Made by a program: the position numbers and the translations under genes. From Pelagadaptatus sp034112445 (GTDB lineage: Bacteria > Pseudomonadota > Gammaproteobacteria > Pseudomonadales > Cellvibrionaceae), in NCBI GenBank assembly GCA_034112445.1, contig JAWUVI010000009.1, positions 113,339 through 177,338 of the forward strand: DNA of 64,000 nt, in the 5' to 3' direction. Positions 15,949 to 25,362 of the stretch are shown here, piece after piece. Numbering within the stretch: the stretch's first letter is position 1; the number at the start of each line of letters is the position of its first letter. A model generated the notes under the pieces. That model saw nothing but the letters and a program-made list of their open reading frames with translations. It ran no database searches and was not told the origin of the DNA.

Positions 15949-18900
15949 CTACTTATTTTTAAGCTTAGAGTAGAGTTCATAAGCTATTAAGTAGTTTACC
16001 GGCACCATAACAAGCGTGATTACCGTCGCAAATAAAATCCCAAAGGCCAGCGATATAGCCATAGGAATTAGAAACTGAGCCTGAGTGCTTTGTTCAAATA
16101 ACAGCGGTACCAGCCCAAAAAAAGTCGTGAGCGATGTGAGCAGAACTGGACGGAAACGCGCTACTCCCGCATTTTGTATTGCTTCTATCACGCTGACTTG
16201 AGCCTTGCGACGTTGTTGATTAATAAAATCAACCAGCACCAAACTGTCATTAACGACCACACCTATGAGTGCCAAAATTCCGAGAATACTGAATATGGTC
16301 AGAGGCTTACCTAACAGCCAATGACCGACAATAGCGCCGATGGTGCCGAAAGGTATGATCGACATAACGATCAGTGGTTGAGCGTAGGATTTAAACGGAA
16401 TTGCCAGCAGTACATAGATGGCGAAAAAGACAAAAACCAAACCGTATAAAATACTGGTTAACGACTCGGATTGTTCTTTTTGTTCGCCTTCCATGGTGTA
16501 GCTTAATCCGGGGTATTGTAATAATGCTTGATCAAGAAATTGTTTTAATTGCCCGCTGACAATGGTCATGTTGACGTTGTTTTTGTCTATGTCGGCGGTA
16601 ACGTTTAAGGTTCGAGAAAGGTCGTTACGATAAATGGTTGTCGGACTGTGGCTGGGAACTAAATTGACCACTTGGGCAATGGGAATACTTTTTCCAGCAG
16701 GGGTTGTGACTCGAAAGTTTTGGAGATTGGCAACCGATTGGCGTTCGCTAATTGGGTAGCGAATCATTACTCGAACATCATCACGTCCACGTTGAATGCG
16801 TTGGGCTTCATAGCCGTAAAAGGCCTCACGAACTTGTCTAATAACCGCTGAGTCGGTCAGTCCTAAAGCATAAGCGGTCGGTTTAAGCTGCAGCTGAATT
16901 TCTTCTTTACCGTTGGCCATGCTATCGGAGATATCAAAAACACCGGGGATTTCGCGAAGATATTGTTTGGTGGTTTCGGCGATGATGTTGAGCTCATCAT
17001 AATTAGAACCGCTGAATTGGATGTCTATAGGATCACTGGAATGCATGATTTCCGATCTGAAAGTAAGTTGCTCAACCCCAGCTATATCACCAATGATCTT
17101 TCTCCACTCTTTGGTTAGTTCAGTGTTGGTGATTTTAATTTTTCTATCCTGTGGCGATGTTATTTCAAACCGCACCTGACCGTTATGTGACCCACCTCTG
17201 CCAGACACTGAATAAATATGAGTGATAACCGATTCACCTGTTTCAGCATCGCGATACTTATCGCGCAATAATATTGCCTTATTCGTAATCAGCGTGATGT
17301 ATCGATCGGTTACATCAAAGGGAGTGCCCGTAGGCATACTCAATGTCGCTCGAGAGGTTTCTGATTCTACTTTTGGGAAAAAAACAAATCGAGTCCAGCC
17401 GCTGATCACGAGTGCGATTATGATCAGAAAGATTCCTGTAAAGGTTGCTAGAGTGGCGTAACGATATGATAAACAGCGGCTTAATAGCGGTCGATAGTAG
17501 GTAATAATCTTTTGTTCAAAGCCGCGCGCAAAATTATATTGCCAGAGAGAAAAGCCACTGAGTTGATCGGGTGACTGAGACTTTATGTGTTTAAGATGCG
17601 AGGGTAAAACAAACTTAGATTCAATTAACGAAAAGATAAGGATAGGAATAATGACCAGAGCAATTTGCGCAAACAGTTGACCGCGTACCCCTTCCAGCAT
17701 GGTCATAGGAATAAACGCTACGACGGTTGTTAAAACGCCGAAAGTAACAGGAGCGGCTACTTCATGCGCACCATTAATAACCGATCGTTCTCCTGCACCA
17801 TGCATTTCTATATGGCGATAAATGTTTTCGCCAGTAACAATGGCGTCATCTACAACAATGCCTAACACTAAAATAAAGCCAAACAGACTCAGTAGATTTA
17901 GCGAAATACCCATGAAAGGCATCACAATAAATGCCCCCATAAAACTAACGGGCACACCGATGAACACCCAAAGTGCAACCGAGGGTCGCAAAAATAAAGC
18001 CAGTAATCCTAGCACTAGAGCGCCACCCTGGAGGGCGTTGCTGGTGAGGGTTGATAGACGTGCTTTGACGATGGAAGAGCGATCCCCCCAGTAGCTTAAC
18101 TCCATTCCGACTGGCAAGAAGGGTTGCTGCTGGGTAACGTAGAGCTTCACTTTGTCGGCTACGTCTATGGCGCTTTGGGTGCCGACTCTATAGACGTCAA
18201 TCAGCGCTGCTGTTTTACCATTAAAGCGCGAGCGTGAGGCATCCTCAACAAAACCATCTTTGACCGTAGCAATATCGTTGAGTCTGATAAGGCTGCCATC
18301 TTTAGTTGAGCTAATAATGATATCGTTGTATTGGCTGGTGCTATAGGCCTGACCTTTAAGGCGTAACAAAATGTCTCCGCCTTGGGTCTTAATGTTGCCA
18401 GCGGATAGGTCTAGCGAAGAACTTTTAACGGCTGAGGCTATATCCTCTAAGCGTAATTGATATTGCCTGAGTTTGTCTGAAGAGACTTCTATTGAAATTT
18501 CATAGTTTCTGACACCGCTGACTTCGAGTTGCGAAACGCCAGGGACTTTTAATAAGGAGTCACGAACCCGTTCGGTTTGTTGGCGAATTTCATGTTCCGA
18601 AAAATCACCAGCAACCGCTACAGTAATGACATCACGTTTGCGAATGGCGAGGCTAATAACGGGCTTTTCTGCTTCGACAGGAAAAGTGTTGATGGCATCG
18701 ACTCGGGTTTTGATGTCGCTGAGTAATTCCCTGGCATCGTATTGCGAATCAACTTCAATTTGAACGCTGGAGCTGCCTTCTGTAGATCGGCTGCTGATTT
18801 TATCAATACCTTCAAGGTCTTGTATGGCTTCTTCTATGCGAATAGAGACGGAGTTTTCAACGTCTTCTGGGTTTGATCCACGTAAAGACACCGAAATATT

Positions 18901-19032
18901 AATGACCTCGGCGGCAAAAGTGGGGAATACTTCCAGGGGGATACGGGTGTTTAGGGTGAACAGACCCATTAAAATAATACCGGCCATTAATAAGTTGGCC
19001 GCTACATGGTTACGAGCAAACCAAGCAATCAT
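15949..19032 (-). CDS. RND-family efflux permease
   Basis: A protein of 1027 residues with the RND plan: a first transmembrane helix (about 10-28), a large periplasmic loop, five to six helices, a second loop and terminal helices. The proton-relay acidic pair lies in VDDAIV (Asp395, Asp396). Blocks such as GVSQLEVSGVRNYE and PTGTPFDVTDRY and the final ALIGVVVNDSLVLVDFINQQR are typical of the AcrB/MexF-like superfamily. The substrate is not deducible. Its start overlaps the adaptor's stop by 4 nt, and the outer-membrane lipoprotein is encoded upstream, giving a full tripartite pump operon. Confidence 0.92.
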   Translation of the reverse strand: MIAWFARNHVAANLLMAGIILMGLFTLNTRIPLEVFPTFAAEVINISVSLRGSNPEDVENSVSIRIEEAIQDLEGIDKISSRSTEGSSSVQIEVDSQYDARELLSDIKTRVDAINTFPVEAEKPVISLAIRKRDVITVAVAGDFSEHEIRQQTERVRDSLLKVPGVSQLEVSGVRNYEISIEVSSDKLRQYQLRLEDIASAVKSSSLDLSAGNIKTQGGDILLRLKGQAYSTSQYNDIIISSTKDGSLIRLNDIATVKDGFVEDASRSRFNGKTAALIDVYRVGTQSAIDVADKVKLYVTQQQPFLPVGMELSYWGDRSSIVKARLSTLTSNALQGGALVLGLLALFLRPSVALWVFIGVPVSFMGAFIVMPFMGISLNLLSLFGFILVLGIVVDDAIVTGENIYRHIEMHGAGERSVINGAHEVAAPVTFGVLTTVVAFIPMTMLEGVRGQLFAQIALVIIPILIFSLIESKFVLPSHLKHIKSQSPDQLSGFSLWQYNFARGFEQKIITYYRPLLSRCLSYRYATLATFTGIFLIIIALVISGWTRFVFFPKVESETSRATLSMPTGTPFDVTDRYITLITNKAILLRDKYRDAETGESVITHIYSVSGRGGSHNGQVRFEITSPQDRKIKITNTELTKEWRKIIGDIAGVEQLTFRSEIMHSSDPIDIQFSGSNYDELNIIAETTKQYLREIPGVFDISDSMANGKEEIQLQLKPTAYALGLTDSAVIRQVREAFYGYEAQRIQRGRDDVRVMIRYPISERQSVANLQNFRVTTPAGKSIPIAQVVNLVPSHSPTTIYRNDLSRTLNVTADIDKNNVNMTIVSGQLKQFLDQALLQYPGLSYTMEGEQKEQSESLTSILYGLVFVFFAIYVLLAIPFKSYAQPLIVMSIIPFGTIGAIVGHWLLGKPLTIFSILGILALIGVVVNDSLVLVDFINQQRRKAQVSVIEAIQNAGVARFRPVLLTSLTTFFGLVPLLFEQSTQAQFLIPMAISLAFGILFATVITLVMVPVNYLIAYELYSKLKNK

Positions 19033-20285
19033 GGTGTAGTTGCCTCTGGTGTAGTTGCTTCTGGTGTAGTTGACTCAGGTGTAGTTGACTCTGGTAGATT
19101 ACTTGTAAGAGGTTTACTCGTTTGATTTGTAATTTTCACCGGCGTGCCGCTAGAAACTTGTCCAAGGGGCGAGGTGACCAATTGATCGCCGACAGTTAAA
19201 CCGCTAGTGATGAGAGCATAATCGGTTGTTTGAAAGCCTATAGTGATATTACGACGTTGCAGTAATTCGTTTTCAATAATATAAACATAAGAGCCTTGAT
19301 AAATACCGCTGTTCGAAATTAATACGGCATCGGTAAGCTTGGTGCCTTCTATTTCTGCGGTGACGTATTCGCCAATTTTAAGTGGTGCGCTGTGCTCTGC
19401 ATCGTTAATAAATGGTTGATCAATCTGGGCGATAACATAGAGTTGATTGCTGTCTGTATCCAGAGTTGCTTCTGTGCGAACGATTTTCCCATGCCACGTT
19501 TGAGATTTCCCCAGTTCGCTTTTTATAACAACGGCGGGCTGTTTCGTTGCGGCGTTTTGATTGTTCAAAAAGCTTTCGGGTAAATCAATAAACGGCAATT
19601 CGTCGTTTTTAATGGGCAGACGAACTTCTAATACATCGGTAGCAAAAACAGACGCCAATTGGGCATTACTGTTGACGAATTGACCTACATCGACATGTTT
19701 ACTCTTAATGCGACCATCATAGGGCGCTGTGATTCTAGTTCGAGTGAGATTTAATTGGGCTTTCTCAAAATTGGCTTGAGCCGATAGAATTTTAGCTTCA
19801 GCAACAGCCAGTTGTGGAATGCGCAAAACCAGCTCGGGCGCTTTCTCTGTGTTGCCGAGCCGTTGCCAATCGGCGGAGGCTTGATTGGCTCGTGCCTTTT
19901 CTTCGGCAAAGGTAAGCCGAGCTTGCATTAATTCGGCTCTGGCTATATTAACGGCAGAAATGTAATCGCGATCATCAATACGAATTAGAAGATCACCTTT
20001 ATTGAAATAACCGCCATCTCTAAACGACTGACTTATTTCGATAATTAAGCCATTAACTTGAGACACCAATAAGCTTTGAGTGCGCGGCTGAATCGTACCG
20101 AAGCTGGTCAGTGTAAATTGATGGTCAGTTGGTTCTATAAGTTGTGCCGATACAGCAAGTTTATTTTGGATGTGATCCTTTTTAAACTTTGCTTGTGGTT
20201 TGTTGTTCATGATGACCACACTGATCACAATAAATATCAGTAAAACGCCAGCGGCTTGGATGGCTTTTTTTATCGTAGTATCCAT
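19029..20285 (-). CDS. RND efflux periplasmic adaptor (membrane fusion protein)
   Basis: A protein of 418 residues. It has an N-terminal membrane anchor (about 10-27). Biotinyl-lipoyl halves flank an alpha-helical hairpin (TRITAPYDGRI and the earlier FNKGDLLIRID). A beta-barrel and a membrane-proximal domain follow. The C-terminus is unusual: a proline/threonine/glutamate tail made of repeated PE(S/A)TT pentapeptides, encoded by four 15-bp tandem repeats at 19033-19092. The gene lies between the outer-membrane protein gene (8 nt upstream) and the permease (4-nt overlap). It should bridge permease and outer-membrane channel in the periplasm. Confidence 0.9.
   Translation of the reverse strand: MDTTIKKAIQAAGVLLIFIVISVVIMNNKPQAKFKKDHIQNKLAVSAQLIEPTDHQFTLTSFGTIQPRTQSLLVSQVNGLIIEISQSFRDGGYFNKGDLLIRIDDRDYISAVNIARAELMQARLTFAEEKARANQASADWQRLGNTEKAPELVLRIPQLAVAEAKILSAQANFEKAQLNLTRTRITAPYDGRIKSKHVDVGQFVNSNAQLASVFATDVLEVRLPIKNDELPFIDLPESFLNNQNAATKQPAVVIKSELGKSQTWHGKIVRTEATLDTDSNQLYVIAQIDQPFINDAEHSAPLKIGEYVTAEIEGTKLTDAVLISNSGIYQGSYVYIIENELLQRRNITIGFQTTDYALITSGLTVGDQLVTSPLGQVSSGTPVKITNQTSKPLTSNLPESTTPESTTPEATTPEATTP
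19033..19092 (-). repeat. 15-bp tandem repeat x4 encoding a PE(S/A)TT tail
   Basis: Four head-to-tail 15-bp units (GGTGTAGTTGMCTCW type on the + strand) form the last codons of the adaptor and end 3 bp before its stop. The period is a multiple of three, so slippage would change the tail length without breaking the frame or the 4-nt overlap with the permease gene. Confidence 0.9.
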
Positions 20286-20293
20286 AAGGTAAC

Positions 20294-21655
20294 CTAGTAC
20301 TCTATTCCCATTGCTAGAAAAATATTGACTCTATTTTGTAATAATTGATTGTGTACATTAATGACATTAGTTTGTGCTGAAAATGCTCGTCTTTGTGATT
20401 CTAAAACCGTGGTGTAATCCCTAAGACCTTGCTTGTATTCGGAAAAAGCCAAAGCTTGTGCTGATTCGGCATTGTCTTTCGCGAGAATTAATTGTTGGTG
20501 CTGTTGCTGGAGTGACGTTTCATTATTAATTCGGGTAAATAATTCAAAATAAGCATCGTGCAAGGTTTTCACATAAAGCTGTTCTTGCTGCTGTAACTCG
20601 AATTGTCTTTTATGCTGCTGAGCTTTAAGGCGCCCGCCCGAAAATAAGGGTTGAGAGAGCCCACCAAGAATGCTCCAAGCCAGCGAGCTTTGATCAAAAA
20701 GAAGTTTGAATTCATCACTGCTGTCACCCCCCGAGGCAGTAATTTTAAAACTTGGGAAACGTGCCTTATAGGCAATTGCTACGTCTCTGTCGGCCGCTTG
20801 CAGTGTGTAAAAAGCGGCTTTGACATCGGGTCTGTGATAAACAACGTCTGAATCAATATCAGCCGGTAGTGGTGAGGACAACAACGGCAGGTTAATGGAG
20901 TCCGATAACGACTCTAGCTTTCCATCTGGAAACTGGCCCAATAAAATTTGTAGGCTACGAATGGCTTGTGATAGTGAGTTTTGTTGGCTGTGCAGCTGGC
21001 TGGTTTCTGATGCAAGATCACTGCGAGCTAAATACAGATCGAGTGCGCTATTAATACCTTGTCGATATCCACTTTGAATGATGTCTAAGCTCTGCGTTAG
21101 ATTGTCGATTCGCTGTTTTAATAATATGGTGAGTTGCTTTTGGCTGATGGCTTCAAACCATTGTCTGGCGACACTGGCAGCAACAGATAAACGCACGTCA
21201 TTATGATTCTGTTGTTCAGACTTAAAGCTGAAAAGACCGCTTTGAGCTTGATCAGATAACTTACCCCACAAATCGGCTTCCCATGAGACCTCTAACGATG
21301 CGCTATAAGATTCTGAGTATTGGCTAGTGGACTGCTTTTGCCTCTGTCCGGTGCTGCCAATGCTGGCCTCAGGCTTGCGTGTTGCTCCGGAAATAATTGC
21401 TTGTTGCTTGGCGGCGGCCATTCGGGCGGCAGACAGTCGAATATCAAAATTTTGGTTTACGGTAAGCTCAATGAATTGGTCAAGATTTGGATCGTTAAAA
21501 CTAGAGGCCCAATTTGAAATTGAAGGACTAAGGGTTTCAGGTTCAGACGCTAAAGAGGCTTTAATGTCAGGTGATAAAAAACTGGTTTGGCACCCTAGTA
21601 ATAGAGTGGTGGTACCCAGTAAAACTACCAAGCGATTAATAAGGCGATAGGTCAT
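20294..21655 (-). CDS. Outer-membrane efflux lipoprotein (TolC/NodT family)
   Basis: A protein of 453 residues. The N-terminus is a lipoprotein signal, LLLGCQTS with Cys22 as the lipidation site, as in OprM-like channels. Two outer_membrane_efflux repeats follow (DIRLSAARMAAAKQQAI, SLEVSWEADLWGKLSDQ, then GGLSQPLFSGGRLKAQQ), ending with AFSEYKQGLRDYTTVLESQRR. It should trimerise into the exit duct for the pump encoded by the next two genes. The whole three-gene operon is transcribed leftward, away from the ceramidase gene. Confidence 0.92.
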   Translation of the reverse strand: MTYRLINRLVVLLGTTTLLLGCQTSFLSPDIKASLASEPETLSPSISNWASSFNDPNLDQFIELTVNQNFDIRLSAARMAAAKQQAIISGATRKPEASIGSTGQRQKQSTSQYSESYSASLEVSWEADLWGKLSDQAQSGLFSFKSEQQNHNDVRLSVAASVARQWFEAISQKQLTILLKQRIDNLTQSLDIIQSGYRQGINSALDLYLARSDLASETSQLHSQQNSLSQAIRSLQILLGQFPDGKLESLSDSINLPLLSSPLPADIDSDVVYHRPDVKAAFYTLQAADRDVAIAYKARFPSFKITASGGDSSDEFKLLFDQSSLAWSILGGLSQPLFSGGRLKAQQHKRQFELQQQEQLYVKTLHDAYFELFTRINNETSLQQQHQQLILAKDNAESAQALAFSEYKQGLRDYTTVLESQRRAFSAQTNVINVHNQLLQNRVNIFLAMGIEY

Positions 21656-21876
21656 ATGTGGAGTCTATTTATAGCGGTGTTTACAATTAAATCTCAGTTT
21701 ACCGTAATAGAGACTTAATATTTAAGTTATTGTTTCATGTTTGACAATAAGAATTGTTATGAATGAGAAAATGAGTCTATTAGATGTGAAGCGAAATTAG
21801 GTGTAGCGCGAAACATTGCCAGATTAAGTGAGTTGCCCCATAGTCGAAAGCAAAAAAATACAATAGAGGTTTAGTC

Positions 21877-23889
21877 ATGAGAGTATTAGGTCAATCACTG
21901 TTGCTTCTATTAATGGTCTGTACGTCCATAGCCATTAACGCAAATCCAAATGATCAGGCTTACTTAATCGGCAGAGGTATGGGCGATGTAACCGGCCCAG
22001 CTTATGGTAATCCTATGTGGGGCTACTCTAAGCCGGGGCAAAACACCGAAGGTATCCACACGCGATTAAAGTCTCGAGCCTTTATTTTTGTGGATCCACA
22101 AACCGGCGATAGATTGCTTTTTGCCAGTGTTGATATTGGCAGCATCGAGCACCATATTTTCTTAGAGGTGGTGGATCGTCTGCAGGTAAAGTTTGGTGAT
22201 TTATATAGAAAAGACAATACGATTTTATCGGCGACGCACACTCATTCTGGGCCGGATAATTATTATCACACCAGAGTTGATTACGGCATGCTGGGGCCAC
22301 TGCATATTGAGCATTTTAATCGCATTGTCAGCGGTATAGTGGCATCCATTGAGGTCGCTCATAACAATCTACAGCCTGGTAATATCTTTATAAATAAAGG
22401 CGACGTTGTGGGAGCGGGGGCCAACAGGTCAATGACCGCTTATGACGCTAATCCAGTTGCAGAGCGTGAAAAATACAACGAGCCTATGGATTTAGAGATG
22501 ACTCTATTAAGGTTGCAAGGTCGGAGTGGTGCTATCGGCAGTATCAATTGGTTTGCCGTTCATCCTACTTCGATGACGTATAACAATCGATTAATCTCTA
22601 GTGACCACAAAGGCTATGCCTCAATAACATGGGAAAACTCAGTACTAAATAAAGAGTCGTTTGATCAGAATTTTATTGCTGCGTTTGCTCAATCCACCCC
22701 CGGAGACGTTACGCCAAATTTGAATTTAGATAATACCGGTCCCGGTAAAAATGACATTGATTCGACTCAAATAATTGGACAGATCCAATTAGATGCAGCT
22801 CAAACGTTGTTTGATCAAGCAAGTGAAAAAATCATAGGGCCTATAGCGTCGCGTCAAATGTATGTTGATATGTCTAATTTGACCGTCAGTGATGAATTCA
22901 CCGGAGCGGGCAATCAAGTTACTTGTCCGAGTGCTTATGGCTACGCATTTGCGGCAGGCTCAACCGAAGATGGGGGCGGACATTTTTTATTCAGCGAGGG
23001 CATGAAAGAGCAAAGTTGGTGGTTGGACATAATTATTAGAGCGGCCACAGGTACACGGGCGTGGACCCAAGCCGTAAAAGATTGCCAGTCACCCAAAGCT
23101 ATATTGTTTGAACCAGGTTCAGGTGAAGTGCCAGAGCAATCTCAAATTCGCTCATTGACCATTGCGCGACTTGGCTCGCTAGCCATTGTGGCGATGCCCA
23201 CTGAGGTGACGACTATGTCGGCTCGTCGAATTCGCAGTAAGGTTAAAGCGGCGCTAGGTCCTTGGGTTAAGCATATTGTGATTGCTGGGTATTCAAATGG
23301 ATCGGCAGGGTATGTAACCACACCGGAGGAATATGAAACCCAGCAATATGAAGGTGGCCACACTCGCCATGGTAAATGGAGTTTGCCAGCTTACCAGCAG
23401 GTTCTATCTGCATTGGCGGTTTCGTTGAATACCGATAGCTTGGCACCGATTGGCCCAGACTACGACGACTGGCGTGGTAAAGCGGTTACCGGAAGTTTGG
23501 TAGGGGGAAGGGTAGACAGTTTGCCAGCAGGTAAATCCTTTGGTGATTTATTACAAATTGATAAACATACAGTGAAAAAGGGCGAACAGATACGCACAGA
23601 GTTTTTATCGGGCCACCCATCAACGGGTTATCGGGATGACGATACTTATGTGGAGATTGAGAAAGAGGTTTTAGGTGAATGGGTGGTTGTTCACACTGAT
23701 GTGGATTGGTCAACGATCATTCGCTGGGAAGAGCGTGGTGGTATCATGCGAGCGGAAGTTAGCTGGACGGTGCCACACAATACCCAAGCTGGAACTTACC
23801 GAATAAAGCATTTAGGAAATTATCGTTTAACGGCACAAAGCATGGAGCAATTTGAAGCTGCATCACCACCATTTGAGGTGATTGAGTAA
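21877..23889 (+). CDS. Neutral/alkaline ceramidase family protein
   Basis: A protein of 670 residues with a signal peptide (LLLLLMVCTSIAINANP), so secreted or periplasmic. The fold is the neutral ceramidase: start GRGMGDVTGPAYGNPMWGY, zinc-site histidines in ATHTHSGP (His121, His123), and a C-terminal Ig-like domain (about 535-670). Family members hydrolyse the amide bond of ceramide to sphingosine and fatty acid. The active-site block that reads GDVSPN in characterised enzymes is GDVTPN here, with Thr279 at the nucleophilic Ser position. It may be slow, altered in substrate, or inactive. Sphingolipids from eukaryotic plankton would be the likely substrate in the sea. It lies alone and ends in a terminator. 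Confidence 0.88.
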   Translation: MRVLGQSLLLLLMVCTSIAINANPNDQAYLIGRGMGDVTGPAYGNPMWGYSKPGQNTEGIHTRLKSRAFIFVDPQTGDRLLFASVDIGSIEHHIFLEVVDRLQVKFGDLYRKDNTILSATHTHSGPDNYYHTRVDYGMLGPLHIEHFNRIVSGIVASIEVAHNNLQPGNIFINKGDVVGAGANRSMTAYDANPVAEREKYNEPMDLEMTLLRLQGRSGAIGSINWFAVHPTSMTYNNRLISSDHKGYASITWENSVLNKESFDQNFIAAFAQSTPGDVTPNLNLDNTGPGKNDIDSTQIIGQIQLDAAQTLFDQASEKIIGPIASRQMYVDMSNLTVSDEFTGAGNQVTCPSAYGYAFAAGSTEDGGGHFLFSEGMKEQSWWLDIIIRAATGTRAWTQAVKDCQSPKAILFEPGSGEVPEQSQIRSLTIARLGSLAIVAMPTEVTTMSARRIRSKVKAALGPWVKHIVIAGYSNGSAGYVTTPEEYETQQYEGGHTRHGKWSLPAYQQVLSALAVSLNTDSLAPIGPDYDDWRGKAVTGSLVGGRVDSLPAGKSFGDLLQIDKHTVKKGEQIRTEFLSGHPSTGYRDDDTYVEIEKEVLGEWVVVHTDVDWSTIIRWEERGGIMRAEVSWTVPHNTQAGTYRIKHLGNYRLTAQSMEQFEAASPPFEVIE

Positions 23890-23965
23890 GATAGACAATC
23901 CAAACATATACCAAGCAGGGGAGCTACCTTCAGTAGTGATGAAATGAGCTTTCCTAAAAGGCGCG

Positions 23966-23987
23966 GCAGTTGTTAACTGCTTTTTTT
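23966..23987 (+). terminator. Rho-independent terminator after ceramidase
   Basis: A 6-bp stem (23966-23971 with 23975-23980) with a 3-nt loop is followed by seven T residues. It overlaps the stop codon of the small leftward gene, so that gene's end and the ceramidase terminator share bases. Confidence 0.75.
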
Positions 23988-24107
23988 GTCTGCTTTGGCC
24001 ATATCTTCTTTGATATGTTTATAGCCAAAGTAGCCTACATACCCTACAACAACACAAGTTAATGCCACAATGATGAGTCCAGAAATAACATAGCTATCAA
24101 TATACAT
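23973..24107 (-). CDS. Small single-pass membrane protein (44 aa)
   Basis: The open frame is longer (from 24224), but ATG at 24105-24107 is preceded by GGGAGAG at 7-13 nt, a strong ribosome-binding site, and gives a compact 44-residue product, MYIDSYVISGLII onward. It has one transmembrane helix (about 7-30, VISGLIIVALTCVVVGYVGYFG) and a short charged cytoplasmic tail (KHIKEDMAKADKKSS). Size and layout resemble small cytochrome-oxidase-associated or DUF3149-like peptides, but I cannot name a family. Confidence 0.55.
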   Translation of the reverse strand: MYIDSYVISGLIIVALTCVVVGYVGYFGYKHIKEDMAKADKKSS

Positions 24108-24251
24108 AAGATACTCTCCCATAGAGTGATGTGATAAAGCTTGTTCAGTGAAGTCATAATAAAATAAGTCGAGAAAATAAAAATTGATACGAATCAAATT
24201 CGTGGGTTTTTCATAACAAATCATGTCTTTCTTTTCTTGAGTTTTACTTTT

Positions 24252-24293
24252 TTAATTTAGATCAAATAAATAAAGTTCTAATTAGTGTTTAAT
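24252..24293 (+). promoter_or_regulatory. FNR-type class II promoter of ompW
   Basis: TTAAT-TTAG-ATCAA at 24252-24265 matches the FNR/Anr box TTGAT-N4-ATCAA at 9 of 10 positions. A TTTAAT -10 hexamer at 24288-24293 lies where an activator box centred near -41.5 would need it, giving a start near 24300 and a 32-nt leader. ompW is FNR-dependent in enteric bacteria, and an FNR-type gene lies 3.5 kb away in this window. Confidence 0.6.
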
Positions 24294-24331
24294 TTCGCCA
24301 TCAAAAATTTAAACATTAAGAGAGAGAAACC

Positions 24332-25027
24332 ATGAAAAATGTACTTAAACCATTGTCTTTAGCCGCGGCTATTTCAGCTGCATTAATTTCAGGTCAGGCG
24401 ATAGCTTATGACGCTGGCGATTGGATTGTTCGTGGTGGTGCCACAACGGTAGCGCCAGATGAAGATAGTGGGTTGGTTGCGTTAAATGGCAGCACAGCGG
24501 CTTTGGGTGATAATTCAAAGGTGAGCGTGGACGATGACACACAGTTGGGTTTGACTGTTGAATATATGTTGAACTCTAATTGGGGGGTAGAGGTTCTTGC
24601 TGCGACGCCTTTTTCACATACGGCTTCAGCCAAGGGCGGAACTCTTTCTACATTAACCGATGATGTGGCCGATGTTAAACAACTGCCACCGACAGTTAGT
24701 GCCGTCTACCACTTTAATAATGGTGAAGAGCTGCAGCCTTATGTTGGTGTGGGTATTAACTATACGGTGTTTTTCAGTGAGGACTTGTCTAGTGATACTG
24801 TAGCCGTTTTAGGAGATGGAAATGTAGAGCTGGATGACTCTTGGGGATTAGCTTTGCAAATAGGTGTTGATTACCACTTAAATGAGCGTTGGTTGGTAAA
24901 TGCCTCGGTTCGCTGGATTGATATCGATACTGAAGCAACGATAAAGTTAGATAGTGGTAGTCGGGTTGATGTCGATGTCGACATAGACCCAATGGTTTAC
25001 AGCGTGATGGTTGGCTACAAGTTTTAA
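24332..25027 (+). CDS. ompW: OmpW family outer-membrane protein
   Basis: A protein of 231 residues with a signal peptide cut after SGQAIA. The mature start AGDWIVRGGATTVAPDEDSG and later LGLTVEYMLNSNWGVEVLAATPF and YHFNNGEELQPYVGVGINYT are the OmpW signature. The C-terminal residue is Phe (VMVGYKF), as in beta-barrels inserted by BamA. OmpW forms an eight-stranded barrel for small hydrophobic compounds. AGAGAGA precedes the ATG. A probable FNR box lies upstream and a strong terminator downstream. Confidence 0.93.
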   Translation: MKNVLKPLSLAAAISAALISGQAIAYDAGDWIVRGGATTVAPDEDSGLVALNGSTAALGDNSKVSVDDDTQLGLTVEYMLNSNWGVEVLAATPFSHTASAKGGTLSTLTDDVADVKQLPPTVSAVYHFNNGEELQPYVGVGINYTVFFSEDLSSDTVAVLGDGNVELDDSWGLALQIGVDYHLNERWLVNASVRWIDIDTEATIKLDSGSRVDVDVDIDPMVYSVMVGYKF

Positions 25028-25362
25028 GTCGTCTTTAAACGATAAGTCGTTAAACAGTAAGTAAAGTAATAAAAAAGGGTGGGCACTTAAGTGTCCCCCT
25101 TTTTTTATATCAAATTTCAGTGGTTTTCCACTCCTATACCAAAGTCTTGGCTCACTTGACTGTTCATTCATGCTAATATCATTAGCTTAGAAATAAGTGG
25201 CTGAACATCATTTGTATGCTTTAGTTGTATATTTTTTTATAAAAATCAATTTCAATTTTGCCACAGCATCTATAATAAAAGACCGTGTATTGAGCAACAA
25301 ACAACATCAAAGTTTCGTTTCACTCTCCTAGCGGAGATAAGTGAATTAACTAAGGGAATGAA
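25028..25362. other. Intergenic region between ompW and icd
   Basis: A 335-bp region. It holds the ompW terminator (25069-25106), a TATAAT hexamer at 25271-25276 that could be the -10 of the icd promoter (no good -35 seen), and the AAGGGA ribosome-binding site of icd at 25352-25357. No coding frame is supportable. Confidence 0.6.
25069..25106 (+). terminator. Rho-independent terminator after ompW
   Basis: A stem of about 12 pairs (GGGTGGGCACTT against AAGTGTCCCCC with one mismatch and one G-U) closes without a real loop and runs into a seven-T tract. Flanking A and T runs extend it. Confidence 0.85.
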
